This document shows positions 9,195-19,038 of a stretch of DNA of 64,000 nucleotides, in pieces. The DNA is from Synechococcus sp. MW101C3. Lineage in GTDB: Bacteria; Cyanobacteriota; Cyanobacteriia; PCC-6307; Cyanobiaceae. Within the stretch, counting starts at the first letter, position 1; every line of letters begins with the position of its first letter. Made by a program: the position numbers and the translations under genes. Under the pieces are notes generated by a model. That model did no database searches and was not told the DNA's origin. It was given only the letters and a program-made list of their open reading frames with translations. The DNA is taken from the NCBI RefSeq assembly GCF_002252635.1, contig NZ_NQKX01000005.1, forward strand, positions 230,781 to 294,780. Reading direction: 5' to 3'.

Positions 9195-12100
9195 TTGCCG
9201 ATCACGTTCGTGTCTACCGCCGCGACCCGATCCGAGTTCCCCTTCCTGGAGGATTCCGGCTCCTTCCACCGCTCCTCCAACCCGCAGCTTCCCTCCCTGA
9301 CGCCATTCCCGACGCAGGAGGAGCCCAAGGTTCCCGCCGAGTCCCCGGCAGGGTTCGCCGCCTCCCGGCAGCCCCGCTTCAACGATGTGCAGGATGACGT
9401 CGGCGATGACGATCGCCTCAGCAGCAGCAGCAGCAGCAGTAGCAGCAGTCGTGGTCGGGACGGCGAGCGTGGCGGGCGCGGCCGGCCCCCGGCACCGGCC
9501 GACCCCCTTCTGGCCAGCCTCGACCTTTCGCCGACGCCTCCGGCCCCAGGTGCCGCCCCAACTGAGCAGTTCCAGACCGAAATCTCCGCCTACGTGAGGC
9601 TGGGCGGCAAGCTCTTCCTGCTCTCCTCCGGTGGCGGCAGCACCCTGCAGGTCACCGATGCCAGCAACCCCCTGGCACCGGGCTTACTCCAGCGGGTGTC
9701 CCTCGGCGCTTACATCAGCCAGTCGGTGGCGACCTACGACGACCTCGTGGCAGTCGCCCTCTCCCCCAACGACTACGGCACCAGTGCCGGCAAGGGGCTG
9801 GTGCGCTTCTACCGGATCGACAGATCCGGCACCCTCACCCTGGTGAAGGACGTGGAGGTGGGCTACCTGCCCGATGGCATCGCCTTCAGCAAGGACGGCA
9901 AGAAGCTGGTGATCGCCAACGAGGGTGAGCCGATCGCGAACTACGCGATTGACCGCCCCGGCAGCATCGGCATCATCGACATCAAGGGCAGGCCCGGCAA
10001 GGAGACCTTCAGCTACACCGACCTGAGCTTCGCCGGGTTGACCCTGCCCAGCGGGATCCGCATCTCCGGGCCAGCCGGCACCACCCAGGCCACCGACATC
10101 GAGCCCGAGTACGTCTCGATCCTGGGGAACACCGCCTACGTGACCCTGCAGGAGAACAACGGTGTCGCCAAGGTCAACCTCAGGACCAACACGATCGAGG
10201 CGATCTTCGCCCTCGGCAGCGTCGACTTCAGCACCCAGCTCGTTGACATCAGCGATCGGGACGGTCCCCCCCCCCGCTGGCAGCAGCACCGGAACGCCCC
10301 TGATCAACCCTGTTCTCGGCAACAACGTGGTGGGCTTGAGGATGGCGGACGGCATCGCCGCCTTCAGCACCAGGGGCAAGGATTACTTCATCACCGCCAA
10401 TGAGGGGGATGGCCGTGAGTACGGCACCGCCGGAACCCCGGGCTTCTACCTCGACGAAACCCGGCGCCTGGGCCGACTCAAGACTCTCAGTGAAGACACC
10501 ACCGCCCCCTTCACCGCCTTCGGCAGCCGCAGCGTCAGCATCTTCGATGCCACCACCGGTGCCCTCGTCTGGGACAGCGGCAACACCCTGCAGACCATCG
10601 CCATCGCCGCCGGCGTCTACGACGACACCCGCAGCGACGACAAGGGCGTCGAGCCCGAAGGTGTCGTGGTCACGAAGCTGAACGGCCGCACCTACGCGAT
10701 CGTCAGTGCCGAACGCGGCACCAGCAGCCTGCTGGCGGTGTTCGACATCACCGACCCAGCCCAGGCCAGCTTCGTCACCAGCACCGTGCTGGCCGGCAGC
10801 GTGTCCCCCGAGGGCCTGCTCGTGATCGACGCGAAGGACAGCCCCACCAGGCGGGACCTGCTGGTGGTCTCCAACGAGGTGTCCAACACCTTGAACATCC
10901 TCGATCTCGGCGCCCTGGTCGCCGCGCCCCCGGTGGCCGGCGCCGGCAGCTTCACCTCCACCATGCTCAAGGACGTGGCCGGTGGGGCGGAGCTGACGAT
11001 CTCCAGCCTGATCACCAACGGCGAGTTCACCAACGGCACCGCGCCGGGCAGCGGCGTCTATGTGCCGCCGGGCATCTTCGATGGACAGGGCGCCTACAGC
11101 AATGGCGATGGCACCTACACCCTGCTCGTCAACCACGAACTCGGCGCCAGCGCGGGCTACGCCTACACCGCCGAAGGCCTGAACTCCTCCGTCAACGGTG
11201 CCCGCATCAGCCGCTTCATCGTTGACATCGATGCCGACGACAACGCCGCCAACGGCTTCCAGTCACGGATCCTCAGCGGCGGCCTCGCCTATGACAGGGT
11301 GATCGGCACCGATACCAACGGCTTCGATCGCTTCTGCTCCGCCAACCTGGTTGAGGCCAACAGCTTCGGCGCCGGCCGTGGTTTCGCTGATCGGATCTTC
11401 CTCGTCGGTGAGGAGGTGTTCGGCGGTGGCGGCGGCGCCTTCTACGCCCTCGATACGGCCAGCAACGACCTCATTCAGGTGAATGCCTTCGGCAAGGGCA
11501 CCTGGGAATCCGCCACCTTGATCGACACCGGCAACGCCAACACGGTCGCCGTGCTGCTCCTCGATGACGCCAAGGCTCCCCTGCGACTCTGGGTCGGCGA
11601 GAAGACGGCCGGCGGCTACCTGGAGCGCAACGGCCTGGCGGAAGCCAACGGCGCCCTCTATACCTTCGTGCCCACGGGCCTGGCGGAATCCGGTGTCGAC
11701 GCCACCGCCGGTCCCGATTCGGATGACCTCAAGGCCCTGGCCCTTGGGGCTCCCCTGGCCGGCAGCTGGGTCAAGATCGAGAAGCCGGCGGGTAAGGCCA
11801 GCTACGCCGACCTCACCGATGCCGAGATCCGCACCCTGGCCACCGACCTCGGGGCCCTGCAGCTCAGCCGCATCGAGGACGGGGAGGTCAACCCCCTCAA
11901 CGGACAGCAGGTGGCCTTCGTCTCCACGGGCACGAAGGACTTCAGCAGCGGCGACCTGTACGGCAACGTCTACACCCTGAGCTTCGCCGATGCCTTCACC
12001 GCCGATGGCCGCCTGGCCAGCAGCGGTTCCAGCAGCCTGCGGGTGATCTATGACGCCGATCGCCTCGCTGACCCCACAACGGGCCTGCGGAACCCCGACA

Positions 12101-12531
12101 ACCTCACCTGGAGCGCTGATGGTTCCCTCTACCTGCAGGAGGACCGGGCCAACGGCGGTGGACTCGACATCGCCAACGGCAACTTCGGCACCGAAGAGGC
12201 CTCGATCTGGAAGCTGAACCCCAGCGGGCCTGTCGATCCGGTCACGGGCGTGCCCTCGGAGCGGTGGGCCCAGATCGACCGCACCGCCGTCCCCACGGCC
12301 TACGGCCAGAGCCAACCCGGTGTGGTCACAGACCCCAGCAGCAGCGGTGTCGGCAACTGGGAATCTTCGGGGATCATCGATGTCTCGTCGATCTACGGCG
12401 CCGCACCCGGCACTGTCTTCCTGGCCAACGTGCAGGCCCACAGCCTCGGTGGAGGCAACATCAACGGTTCCGGCTACCTGGTGGAAGGGGGCCAGATCGA
12501 TCTGATCGTCCAGACCGACCCGGTGATCTGA
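9195..12531 (+). CDS. large esterase-like/PhoX-like beta-propeller protein, frame broken at a C10 run
   Basis: Two overlapping frames together encode one protein of about 1110 residues. The first (from TTG 9195) holds a low-complexity N-terminus with ten Ser in a row and then a propeller typical of choice-of-anchor-I/phytase-esterase-like proteins (LPDGIAFSKDGKKLVIANEG). Homology continues in the +1 frame after ten consecutive C at 10266-10275; with nine C the frame would be continuous. The second half contains PEGVVVTKLNGRTYAIVSAE, then a PhoX/DUF839-like region (YTLLVNHELGASAGY; NPDNLTWSADGSLYLQED). PhoX enzymes are Ca/Fe-dependent phosphomonoesterases, so an extracellular phosphate-scavenging role is plausible. 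No Sec or Tat signal is visible at the start, which is uncertain. Confidence 0.75.
9420..9449 (+). repeat. AGC/AGT codon microsatellite (poly-Ser)
   Basis: Ten successive Ser codons, eight AGC and two AGT, near the N-terminus of the esterase/PhoX-like gene. Such runs can change length in whole codons without shifting the frame and here form a probable flexible linker. Confidence 0.9.
10266..10275 (+). repeat. homopolymer C10 at the frame break
   Basis: Ten consecutive C between the two open frames of the esterase/PhoX-like gene. A length of nine (or any change of minus one, modulo three) joins both frames into a single protein. Either a sequencing or assembly error, a mutation, or a slippage-controlled switch would look like this. 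Confidence 0.9.
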
Positions 12532-12561
12532 TCCCATCGGCCCGTCGCGAGCCCAGCCCTC

Positions 12562-12587
12562 GGCCCCTCCTGTGAGGGGCCTTTTTT
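12562..12587 (+). terminator. rho-independent terminator
   Basis: Perfect 8-bp stem GGCCCCTC / GAGGGGCC with a four-base loop CTGT, followed by six T. It lies 31 bp after the stop of the esterase/PhoX-like gene. Confidence 0.93.
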
Positions 12588-12710
12588 GTCAGGGGCCCTC
12601 GGCTGCCGCCGAAGCCGAGCATCACTCGATCGGGCTGAACCGTCCAGCGTCATTGTCAGCTCCGGGCAGGCCCCGGCCAGGGACGCCAGCCCCTGTGGCA
12701 TGGGGGGGGT

Positions 12711-12872
12711 GGCGGCACGATCATGGGCCAGCTGGGGCGGCTCGGCCACTCGGTGGATTGGGGCGGTGAGCGACGAGCTGGAAAACGATGATGCCAAGGC
12801 CGACGCGGAGATCAAGGACCTCAGCGCGCGCCTGGCCAACCCCACCTTCGCCAGAAAAGCGCCACCCAACCT
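12711..12872 (+). pseudogene. decayed internal-deletion fragment of valS
   Basis: Bases 12711-12760 resemble valS 6654-6703 (GGTIMGQLGRLGHSVDW against [17 protein letters not shown]), and 12779-12871 resemble the coiled-coil end of valS near 8940-9036 (ADAEIKDLSARLANPTFARK against [20 protein letters not shown]). The two pieces are in different frames and lack over 2 kb of the gene between them, so nothing functional remains. The intact valS is 3.6 kb upstream in the same orientation. The region between the terminator at 12587 and the end of corA at 12905 otherwise contains no gene. Confidence 0.85.
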
Positions 12873-12904
12873 GGCCAGTACCGTCGGGCGCTGCGAGGCT
12901 TGGC

Positions 12905-13993
12905 TCAGATCCAGCGGCGGCTGCGGAAGTACGCGATCAGCAGCCCGCTGATCGCCAGCATCACCGCCCACACGATGAAATAGCCGGCTCTCCATTCGAG
13001 TTCCGGCATGTATTTGAAATTCATGCCATACATCCCGGCGAGGAAGGTGAGCGGGATGAAGATCGAAGACATCACGGTCAGCACCTTCATCACCTCGTTC
13101 ATGCGATGGCTCAGGCTGGAGAGGTAGGTGTCATGCAGGCTGGCGAGAAAATCTCGGGACGTTTCCACCATGTCAATCACCTGCACGGTGTGGTCGTAAA
13201 GGTCACGCCAGAACATCTTGTTGTGCTCATCCAGCAGAGGTGATTCGCTGCGCTGGATCGCCCCCACCACATCCCGCAACGGCCAAACGGCCCGGCGCAG
13301 GATCAGCAACTGTTGCTTGAAGCGGTGCATTTCCTGGTGGTCATCCGGGCGGGGTTGGCTGATCACCCGCTCATCAATCAACTCCACCCCCTCACCGATC
13401 CGCTCCATCGCTAGGAAGTAGTGGTCCACCACCGCGTCCATCAGGCAGAAGGCCAGGTAATCGGATTTCTGCCTGCGCACACGACCACTGCCGTTGCGCA
13501 GCCGCTGACGCACGCTCTCAAACACATCCCCTTCATCCTCCAGGAAGGAAAGAACCCAGTTGGGCCCAAGAATCACGCTCACGTGTTCGATCGTCACGCC
13601 CCGCCTTGGGCCGCCGTCATCGAGCATCTTCATGGCTACGAAGCCGTAGGCCGGGAACTCCTCCCATTTCGGCCGCTGGGACGTGTTGGCAATGTCTTCA
13701 CAGGTGAGGGGGTGCAGCCCGAAGGCCCTGCCCAGTTGTTCGATCAGCGCGGTGTCATGAACGCCGTTCACATTGATCCAGGTGACCGCGGAATCAGACA
13801 GGCAGCCGAGGCAGGTGTCCACATCCGCCTGTTGCCACTCCTGAATCGCCTCAGCGCTGAAGCGGATGATCTCGATCGTGGCCAGTTCGCGCCGCTGGCT
13901 GCCCACGAACACCGTGGCGCCAGGTGCCTGGAAGGCGGTGTTGCGAGCGCCGCTGCGGGCACTGACACGGGCGCCGCTGCTGCTGCTCGCCAT
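12905..13993 (-). CDS. corA: CorA-type Mg2+/Co2+ transporter
   Basis: A 362-residue protein with the long cytoplasmic alpha/beta and helical N-terminal part and two C-terminal membrane segments. The first ends with the signature YGMNF (GMN motif, selectivity filter) and the short outer loop is followed by the second helix and a basic tail (RSRRWI). CorA forms a pentameric channel for Mg2+ in the inner membrane. The N-terminus begins with a Ser-rich stretch after ATG 13993. Its 3' end lies just beyond the valS remnant, on the opposite strand. Confidence 0.93.
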   Translation of the reverse strand: MASSSSGARVSARSGARNTAFQAPGATVFVGSQRRELATIEIIRFSAEAIQEWQQADVDTCLGCLSDSAVTWINVNGVHDTALIEQLGRAFGLHPLTCEDIANTSQRPKWEEFPAYGFVAMKMLDDGGPRRGVTIEHVSVILGPNWVLSFLEDEGDVFESVRQRLRNGSGRVRRQKSDYLAFCLMDAVVDHYFLAMERIGEGVELIDERVISQPRPDDHQEMHRFKQQLLILRRAVWPLRDVVGAIQRSESPLLDEHNKMFWRDLYDHTVQVIDMVETSRDFLASLHDTYLSSLSHRMNEVMKVLTVMSSIFIPLTFLAGMYGMNFKYMPELEWRAGYFIVWAVMLAISGLLIAYFRSRRWI

Positions 13994-14075
13994 TGCGTAA
14001 AGCCTCGGGCCTGGGAGTCTGGCCCCAGGCTGGCCAGATCTGCCTGGGGCTGCCCACGGCCCTCACACCGATGGC

Positions 14076-14468
14076 CTAGAGCCCCTTGCGATCGAGCGCG
14101 TCCGCCAGGCGGGTCACCGCTGAGGCCAGCTGGGCCTGCACATCGGGGACAGCGGCCGCCTCGGCCTTGGCCTCCTCCTTGCGCTTGGTGGCCTCGATGG
14201 CCTTGACGATCAGGAACACCACGAAGGCGATCACCAGGAAGTTGATCAGCGCCACGATCACGGCGCCGGCCGGCCACGAATTGATCGAATCGACGTTGGC
14301 CGCCTTCAGGGCAGGCGTGAGCAGGCTGCCCATCACAAGGCTCACCACCGCATCCACCACCTTGCCGAAGGCGCCACCGATCACCACCGCCACGGCGAGA
14401 TCGACCACATTGCCCTTGTTGATGAAGGCCTGAAAATCGGCCAGGAAACTGGAGCGGCGCGGGGCCAT
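14076..14468 (-). CDS. mscL: large-conductance mechanosensitive channel
   Basis: A 130-residue protein when started at ATG 14468, which places the amphipathic N-terminal helix SSFLADFQAFINKGNVVDLA directly after the initiator as in other MscL proteins; an upstream ATG at 14513 would add 15 atypical residues. TM1 (VVDLAVAVVIGGAFGKVVDAVV) and TM2 (VALINFLVIAFVVFLIVKAI) are clear, followed by a charged linker (KRKEEAKAEA) and C-terminal helix. MscL releases solutes under hypo-osmotic stress, which is relevant next to sucrose as a compatible solute in this genome. Confidence 0.95.
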   Translation of the reverse strand: MAPRRSSFLADFQAFINKGNVVDLAVAVVIGGAFGKVVDAVVSLVMGSLLTPALKAANVDSINSWPAGAVIVALINFLVIAFVVFLIVKAIEATKRKEEAKAEAAAVPDVQAQLASAVTRLADALDRKGL

Positions 14469-14656
14469 CACGGAACAGCGGAAGGATCGCCGACAACCTA
14501 CGTGTGAAGGCAACGGATCACCCGTCCCCTACCCCTCCCCAACCTGATCCGACACTCCCCAACCCCTCCATCCCTCCGAACCTGTCGAAATGGGGCGCCG
14601 CCGTCCGTCATGGAGGTGAACCCCGACCCGGGGCCCTTCACCTCTGCGCTCGCACC

Positions 14657-14998
14657 ATGAACTACGCGGTCCTCATCTACGAAACCGAGCAGGATGTCGC
14701 CGATCGCCCCAGCCTGATGCCCGCCTATGCCGCCTACGCCCAGGCGTTGGCGGAGGCCGGCGCCCATCGCGGTGGCGAATGCCTCCATCCCACCCACACC
14801 GCCACCACCGTGCGGCTGCAGGGCGGCACCGCCCAGGTGCAGGACGGTCCCTTCCCCGACACCAAGGAGCAACTGGGCGGCTTCTTCCTGATCGATGTTC
14901 CCGATCTCGATGCCGCCCTGGCCTGGGCGGCGCGCTGTCCCGCCGCCGGCCGCTGCGCCGTGGAGGTGCGGCCCGTGCTGGCGATGGAGGGGAGCTGA
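14657..14998 (+). CDS. YCII-related (DGPF-domain) protein
   Basis: A 113-residue single-domain protein with the motif VQDGPFPDTKEQLGGFFLID and an N-terminal MNYAVLIYE strand, both typical of YCII/DGPF domain proteins. The ATG at 14657 is chosen because the family begins at this strand. Its stop codon is directly followed by the GTG of the sigma factor gene, a pairing that is characteristic for ECF42-type sigma factors. The biochemical role of these small partners is not settled; a regulatory or sensory part is inferred from context. Confidence 0.88.
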   Translation: MNYAVLIYETEQDVADRPSLMPAYAAYAQALAEAGAHRGGECLHPTHTATTVRLQGGTAQVQDGPFPDTKEQLGGFFLIDVPDLDAALAWAARCPAAGRCAVEVRPVLAMEGS

Positions 14999-16234
14999 GT
15001 GGAAGCGGCGCGCAGCGCCGAGCAGGCCGCCCGCCGCTCCTACGGGAAACTGGTGGCCTGGCTCACGGCCCGCTGCGGCGATCCCGCCGCGGCGGAGGAC
15101 GCCCTGAGCGAGGCCTTCCTGGCGGCCCTGGCCGACTGGCCCCGCCAGGGGGTGCCCCGCAGTCCGGAGGCCTGGCTGCTGGTCACCGCCCGGCGGCGCT
15201 GGCTCGATGGCCACCGGCGGACCCGCACCCAGGAGCGCCTGCTGCCGCTCCTCCTCGATGAAGCGTTCACCATGCCCACCGATCCGAGTGCCGGCGCGGG
15301 CGAAGCGGCGGCCATCCCCGACGACCGCCTGCGGCTGCTGTTTCTCTGCGCCCACCCCGCCATCGATCCGGCCATCCAGGCGCCGCTGATGCTGCAGACG
15401 GTGCTGGGCCTCAATGCCGTCCGTATCGGGGCCGCCTTCCTGGTGGCTCCCGCCGCCATGGGGCAACGGCTGGTGCGTGCCAAGGCGAAGATCCGGGAGG
15501 CCCGCATTCCCTTCGTGCTGCCCCCCGCCCACGCCCTGCCGGCACGGGCGGCGGCGGTGCATCAGGCGATCTACGCGGCCTTCGGCACGGGCTGGGAGGA
15601 ACCCGGCGCAGCGGGCGGCGGCAGCGACGGGCTCGCAGAGGAGGCCGTCCAGCTGGCGCGGCTCTGCGTTGAGCTGCTGCCGCAGGAACCGGAGGGGCGG
15701 GGGCTGCTGGCACTGCTGCTGCATGCCCAGGCGCGCCGGCCCGCCCGGCGCGACCGCCACGGCGCCTACGTTCCGCTCCAGGAGCAGGACATGCGGCTCT
15801 GGTCGCGGCCGCTGCAGGCGGAGGCCGAGGCGGAGCTGCGGCTGGCGGCGGCCCAGGGGCGGATGGGGCGTTTCCAGCTGGAGGCGGCGATCCAGTCGGT
15901 GCATGCCCAGCGGGCCGTGCACGGCCGGGTCGACTGGCCGGCGCTGCTGCACCTCTATGACGGCCTGATCCGCCTGGCCCCCAGCCTGGGGGCGCAGGTG
16001 AGCCGGCTGGCGGTGCTGGCCGAGCTGCGCGGTGCTGCCGCAGGGCTGGAGCCACTGGAGGCGCTCGGCGCCACCGTGCCCGCAACGGCCACCTATCAAC
16101 CCTGGTGGGCGCTGCGGGCCGAGTTGCTCAGCCGGCTCGGCCGCTGGCCTGAGGCGCGGGAGAACTATGGGCGGGCCATCGCCCTCACCACGGACCCAGC
16201 GGCCCTGGCCTTCCTGCGAGGGCGCTGCCCGTAG
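14999..16234 (+). CDS. ECF42-type RNA polymerase sigma factor
   Basis: A 411-residue protein with sigma region 2 near residues 10-65 (AAEDALSEAFLAALADWP), a region 4-like helix-turn-helix (near 120-165, LMLQTVLGLNAVRIGAAFLV) and a long C-terminal extension of about 220 residues built of TPR-like helices (DUF6596). This domain order and the adjacent YCII gene are hallmarks of ECF42 sigma factors, which need the extension rather than a classical anti-sigma factor for control. The GTG start abuts the TGA of the YCII gene, so translation is coupled. Target promoters are unknown; ECF42 groups often control their own operon. Confidence 0.88.
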   Translation: MEAARSAEQAARRSYGKLVAWLTARCGDPAAAEDALSEAFLAALADWPRQGVPRSPEAWLLVTARRRWLDGHRRTRTQERLLPLLLDEAFTMPTDPSAGAGEAAAIPDDRLRLLFLCAHPAIDPAIQAPLMLQTVLGLNAVRIGAAFLVAPAAMGQRLVRAKAKIREARIPFVLPPAHALPARAAAVHQAIYAAFGTGWEEPGAAGGGSDGLAEEAVQLARLCVELLPQEPEGRGLLALLLHAQARRPARRDRHGAYVPLQEQDMRLWSRPLQAEAEAELRLAAAQGRMGRFQLEAAIQSVHAQRAVHGRVDWPALLHLYDGLIRLAPSLGAQVSRLAVLAELRGAAAGLEPLEALGATVPATATYQPWWALRAELLSRLGRWPEARENYGRAIALTTDPAALAFLRGRCP

Positions 16235-16706
16235 TGCCCGGCCTGCACTCCCCTACCGGGGTCCTGGCCTTCCGCTCGCTCCATGCCTTGCGGGTGAGCC
16301 GGTGGCCGCTCTGCAGCCACCGATCGCCAGCCGTTGAGTCCGTCCTGAGCAGAGCCTCTGCGCATGGAAGCTGTAGACCAGCTGGTGCCACAGACGTGCG
16401 GGCGTGGCCACCGCGGCATGAAGCAACTGGGCAGTCATCTCCACTATCAGCAACGTGGAGCAAACCTGGAAGCCTCGGCTCCAGTGCGTGCAGGAAGCTG
16501 CTACCGAAGGAAGTGCTGGGGCGCCAGTAGACCATCTCGGTGTCCCACACCAGCCGCAGATCGATAGCCGGCCACAGCTCGATCACACCGATCAGAATCT
16601 TGACAGTGCAAGCCAGCTTGCCGCAGCCATTGCATCCCATCGGACCGACTGGAAGGCAAGGGATGCATCTGGATCGACAGATCCAGCGAACCGCCGAGAT
16701 CATCCA
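16235..16706. other. 472-bp stretch with no supportable gene
   Basis: Several short open frames exist on both strands but none has a recognisable domain or ribosome site. This is also where the base composition drops, marking the left edge of the less GC-rich 16.7-22 kb segment. It may be remnant sequence of a transfer event, but no inverted repeat or transposase signature was recognised. Confidence 0.5.
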
Positions 16707-18128
16707 TCAGGCTGATGCCAAACCATCCCGTTTGACGTCGAGGGGAAAACTGACCGTGAAGGTGGTGCCATGGCCAGGTTGGCTTTGGACTGTGATCGTG
16801 CCGTGATGGTGATGGACAATTTCCTGGGCGATGGACAACCCGAGGCCTGTGCCACCCGTCGCACGCGAGCGCGACTTCTCGACACGGTAGAAACGTTCAA
16901 ACAGATGGGGTAGATGTTCCGGCGCGATTCCAACCCCAGTGTCACTGATGTCAACACGAATGCAGCCTTGCTGAATGGCAGCAACCACGCTGACTCGGCC
17001 CGGAGCAGGTGTATACTTAATGGCATTTTCAATAAGATTAAGAAAGAGACGAATCAGATGATCTGGGCTGCCTTGGATCAACAGATTGGGGACGATGAAT
17101 GTGCGGAAAGAAAGGCCCGCAAGATCAGCCAAAGGTTGAGCCTGCACAGCAACTGCAGCCAGCAGATCGCTCAAGTCAATGAGATCCTGATCAGCATACC
17201 GGTGGCCCTGTTCCAGCCGAGATAGCAGCAGAAGATCACTGCTAAGACGAATCAGACGATCAACATCATGATCAATCAAGTGGAGAGATTCTTGATAGTC
17301 TGCGACGGTGCGGGGTTGACGCAGCGTCACTTGCAGCCGGCCCTTAAGAGCCGTCAGCGGGGTTCGAAGCTCATGAGAAGCGTCCATCAGAAACCGCCTT
17401 TCGAACTCAAAAGCCGACTGCAGTGAATCCATCATCTCATCAAACATCATGGCCAGGCGAGCCAGTTCATCATTAGAAGTTCCTTGGTAATGAATACGCT
17501 GGGCCAGATTTCCGCTAACCCTGATCTGCTTCGATATCTGCGTAATCTGCACAACCGGCTTAAGCGCACGGCTCGCCAGGAAGTAACCTCCCAAGCCCAC
17601 CACTCCAAGAAGAATAGGAAGCTTGAGCAGATAGCGATTCGAGAGGTTCTGCAAGGTGGTGTCGATGGGCTGAAGAGAACGAGCCACCTTCAGCCATCCC
17701 GATGGCCTTCCACGACTCGTAAGGATTTCCTTTGTATACATTCGCCAGCGCCCTTCCCCAGTCAGCACGGTCTCAAAGCCAGGTTTTACGACTTGGTGAG
17801 CCGGAAGCATGGACGAATCGCCGAAACGCTCCTTCACAGCGCCATCATTCCCAAGCAACAAAATCACAACACCAGCATCACTCAACAATGACGCAATGAT
17901 CGGCGCATCCTTACGTGGATCGAACACCAAGGTGTTAACTTCGTCATCAAGGGACTTCAAGGCTTGGATGGCATTCACCTTCAAGGCGCCATCAACCTGC
18001 TCAAGCAGCGTTCGCTGAAACTCGTGATAGATCAAGCGATCGGAGCCCAGCATAGTTAGACCCGCCAGAAGGCTGTACCAGGCGACCAGGCGAAACCTGA
18101 GATTGTGCCAGGGTTTCCAAAGCTTCAT
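16707..18128 (-). CDS. membrane sensor histidine kinase
   Basis: A 473-residue kinase. It has a first membrane segment near residues 13-28, an extracytoplasmic sensor region of about 140 residues, a second membrane segment near 168-184, a HAMP-like linker, the phospho-acceptor H-box FLMDASHELRTPLTALKG (His-252), and a HATPase domain with N-box NLIENAIKYTP and G-boxes DTGVGIAPEHL and TGGTGLGLSIA. The kinase and the response regulator upstream are 19 bp apart on the same strand and surely form one pair. The signal is unknown. The gene is less GC-rich than its neighbours and lies downstream of the peptide locus, so it may sense a condition related to that peptide; this is only inference. Confidence 0.93.
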   Translation of the reverse strand: MKLWKPWHNLRFRLVAWYSLLAGLTMLGSDRLIYHEFQRTLLEQVDGALKVNAIQALKSLDDEVNTLVFDPRKDAPIIASLLSDAGVVILLLGNDGAVKERFGDSSMLPAHQVVKPGFETVLTGEGRWRMYTKEILTSRGRPSGWLKVARSLQPIDTTLQNLSNRYLLKLPILLGVVGLGGYFLASRALKPVVQITQISKQIRVSGNLAQRIHYQGTSNDELARLAMMFDEMMDSLQSAFEFERRFLMDASHELRTPLTALKGRLQVTLRQPRTVADYQESLHLIDHDVDRLIRLSSDLLLLSRLEQGHRYADQDLIDLSDLLAAVAVQAQPLADLAGLSFRTFIVPNLLIQGSPDHLIRLFLNLIENAIKYTPAPGRVSVVAAIQQGCIRVDISDTGVGIAPEHLPHLFERFYRVEKSRSRATGGTGLGLSIAQEIVHHHHGTITVQSQPGHGTTFTVSFPLDVKRDGLASA

Positions 18129-18147
18129 GGCGGTTTAAACGTTGGGG

Positions 18148-18843
18148 CTATGGGTCGGAAAGCTGAGCCTCACCATCAGCCCTGATGCAGTAACCCACTC
18201 CCCTAGCAGTCTGAATCAAAGAGAATGGCTCATTCTGATCAAGCTTTCGCCGGAGATAGCCAATGTAGACATCAATAACCTTGAAGTCTCCATAATAGTC
18301 AAAGTTCCAGACGTGCTGGGCAATTTGCGTCCGACTCAACACCTGGTTGGAGTGACGCATCAAGTACTCCAAGAGAGAAAACTCCCGCGGACTCAGATCA
18401 ATGAGCCGATTGCCACGCTTCACCACCCGTTGGGCGGTATCCATCTCAAGGGTCCCAACCTTGAGCAACACGTCTGTCTGAAGGGGAGGCCGCCTCAATA
18501 GAGCTCGCAACCGGGCCAGCAGCTCCGTGAAGTCAAACGGCTTGATCAAATAATCATCTGCGCCAGCATCCAAACCCAGCACACGATCCTGGACGGTGTC
18601 CAACGCCGTCAACAACAGAACTGGTGTTTTTAATCCCTGTCTACGCAGCTCCCTAAGGACGCTCAGGCCGTCCAGTACAGGAAGCATGACGTCGAGAACA
18701 ACAGCATCGTAATCAGCTGCCATTGCATAGTTCACGCCATCGCGGCCATTCAAGGCAAGATCAACGGCGTATCCCGCTTCCCCCAGCCCTTGATGGATGA
18801 ACCTGGAGATACCTACATCGTCTTCAACTACTAACACGCGCAT
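18148..18843 (-). CDS. OmpR/PhoB-family response regulator
   Basis: A 231-residue regulator when started at ATG 18843 (MRVLVVEDDVG); the upstream extension is not typical. The receiver domain has the acidic pair after VVE, phospho-acceptor Asp-51 in VVLDVMLPVLDG and the conserved Lys in ADDYLIKPFDF. The C-terminal winged helix (VKRGNRLIDLSPREFSLLEYL and VIDVYIGYLRRKLD) binds DNA, usually at direct repeats. It is cotranscribed with the histidine kinase that follows. It begins about 195 bp after the end of the RiPP modification enzyme. Confidence 0.95.
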   Translation of the reverse strand: MRVLVVEDDVGISRFIHQGLGEAGYAVDLALNGRDGVNYAMAADYDAVVLDVMLPVLDGLSVLRELRRQGLKTPVLLLTALDTVQDRVLGLDAGADDYLIKPFDFTELLARLRALLRRPPLQTDVLLKVGTLEMDTAQRVVKRGNRLIDLSPREFSLLEYLMRHSNQVLSRTQIAQHVWNFDYYGDFKVIDVYIGYLRRKLDQNEPFSLIQTARGVGYCIRADGEAQLSDP

Positions 18844-19038
18844 AGCAGATCGGCAAAGAACCTCCACTGAGTCATGGCAACAGAAAGGCGGACATGGGCT
18901 AACCGTCATGGTACCGCCGCGAGATGATCATTCATGCTGTCCTCAGCATAGAAACGGCACTGCAGCCTGATCTCCAGAGCTTCCACGACACAAAGCCTGG
19001 GCCACTTTCCAGTGGAAGGCCGTGAGAGCGTGATGGGG

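Noticed and set aside
12586..12951. 121-residue frame over the valS remnant as a gene
   Set aside because: Homology to valS lies in two different frames, so this reading is not a real protein.
16185..16703. 172-residue minus-strand frame in the 16.2-16.7 kb gap as a possible transposase remnant
   Set aside because: No catalytic triad, terminal repeats or recognisable family was seen.
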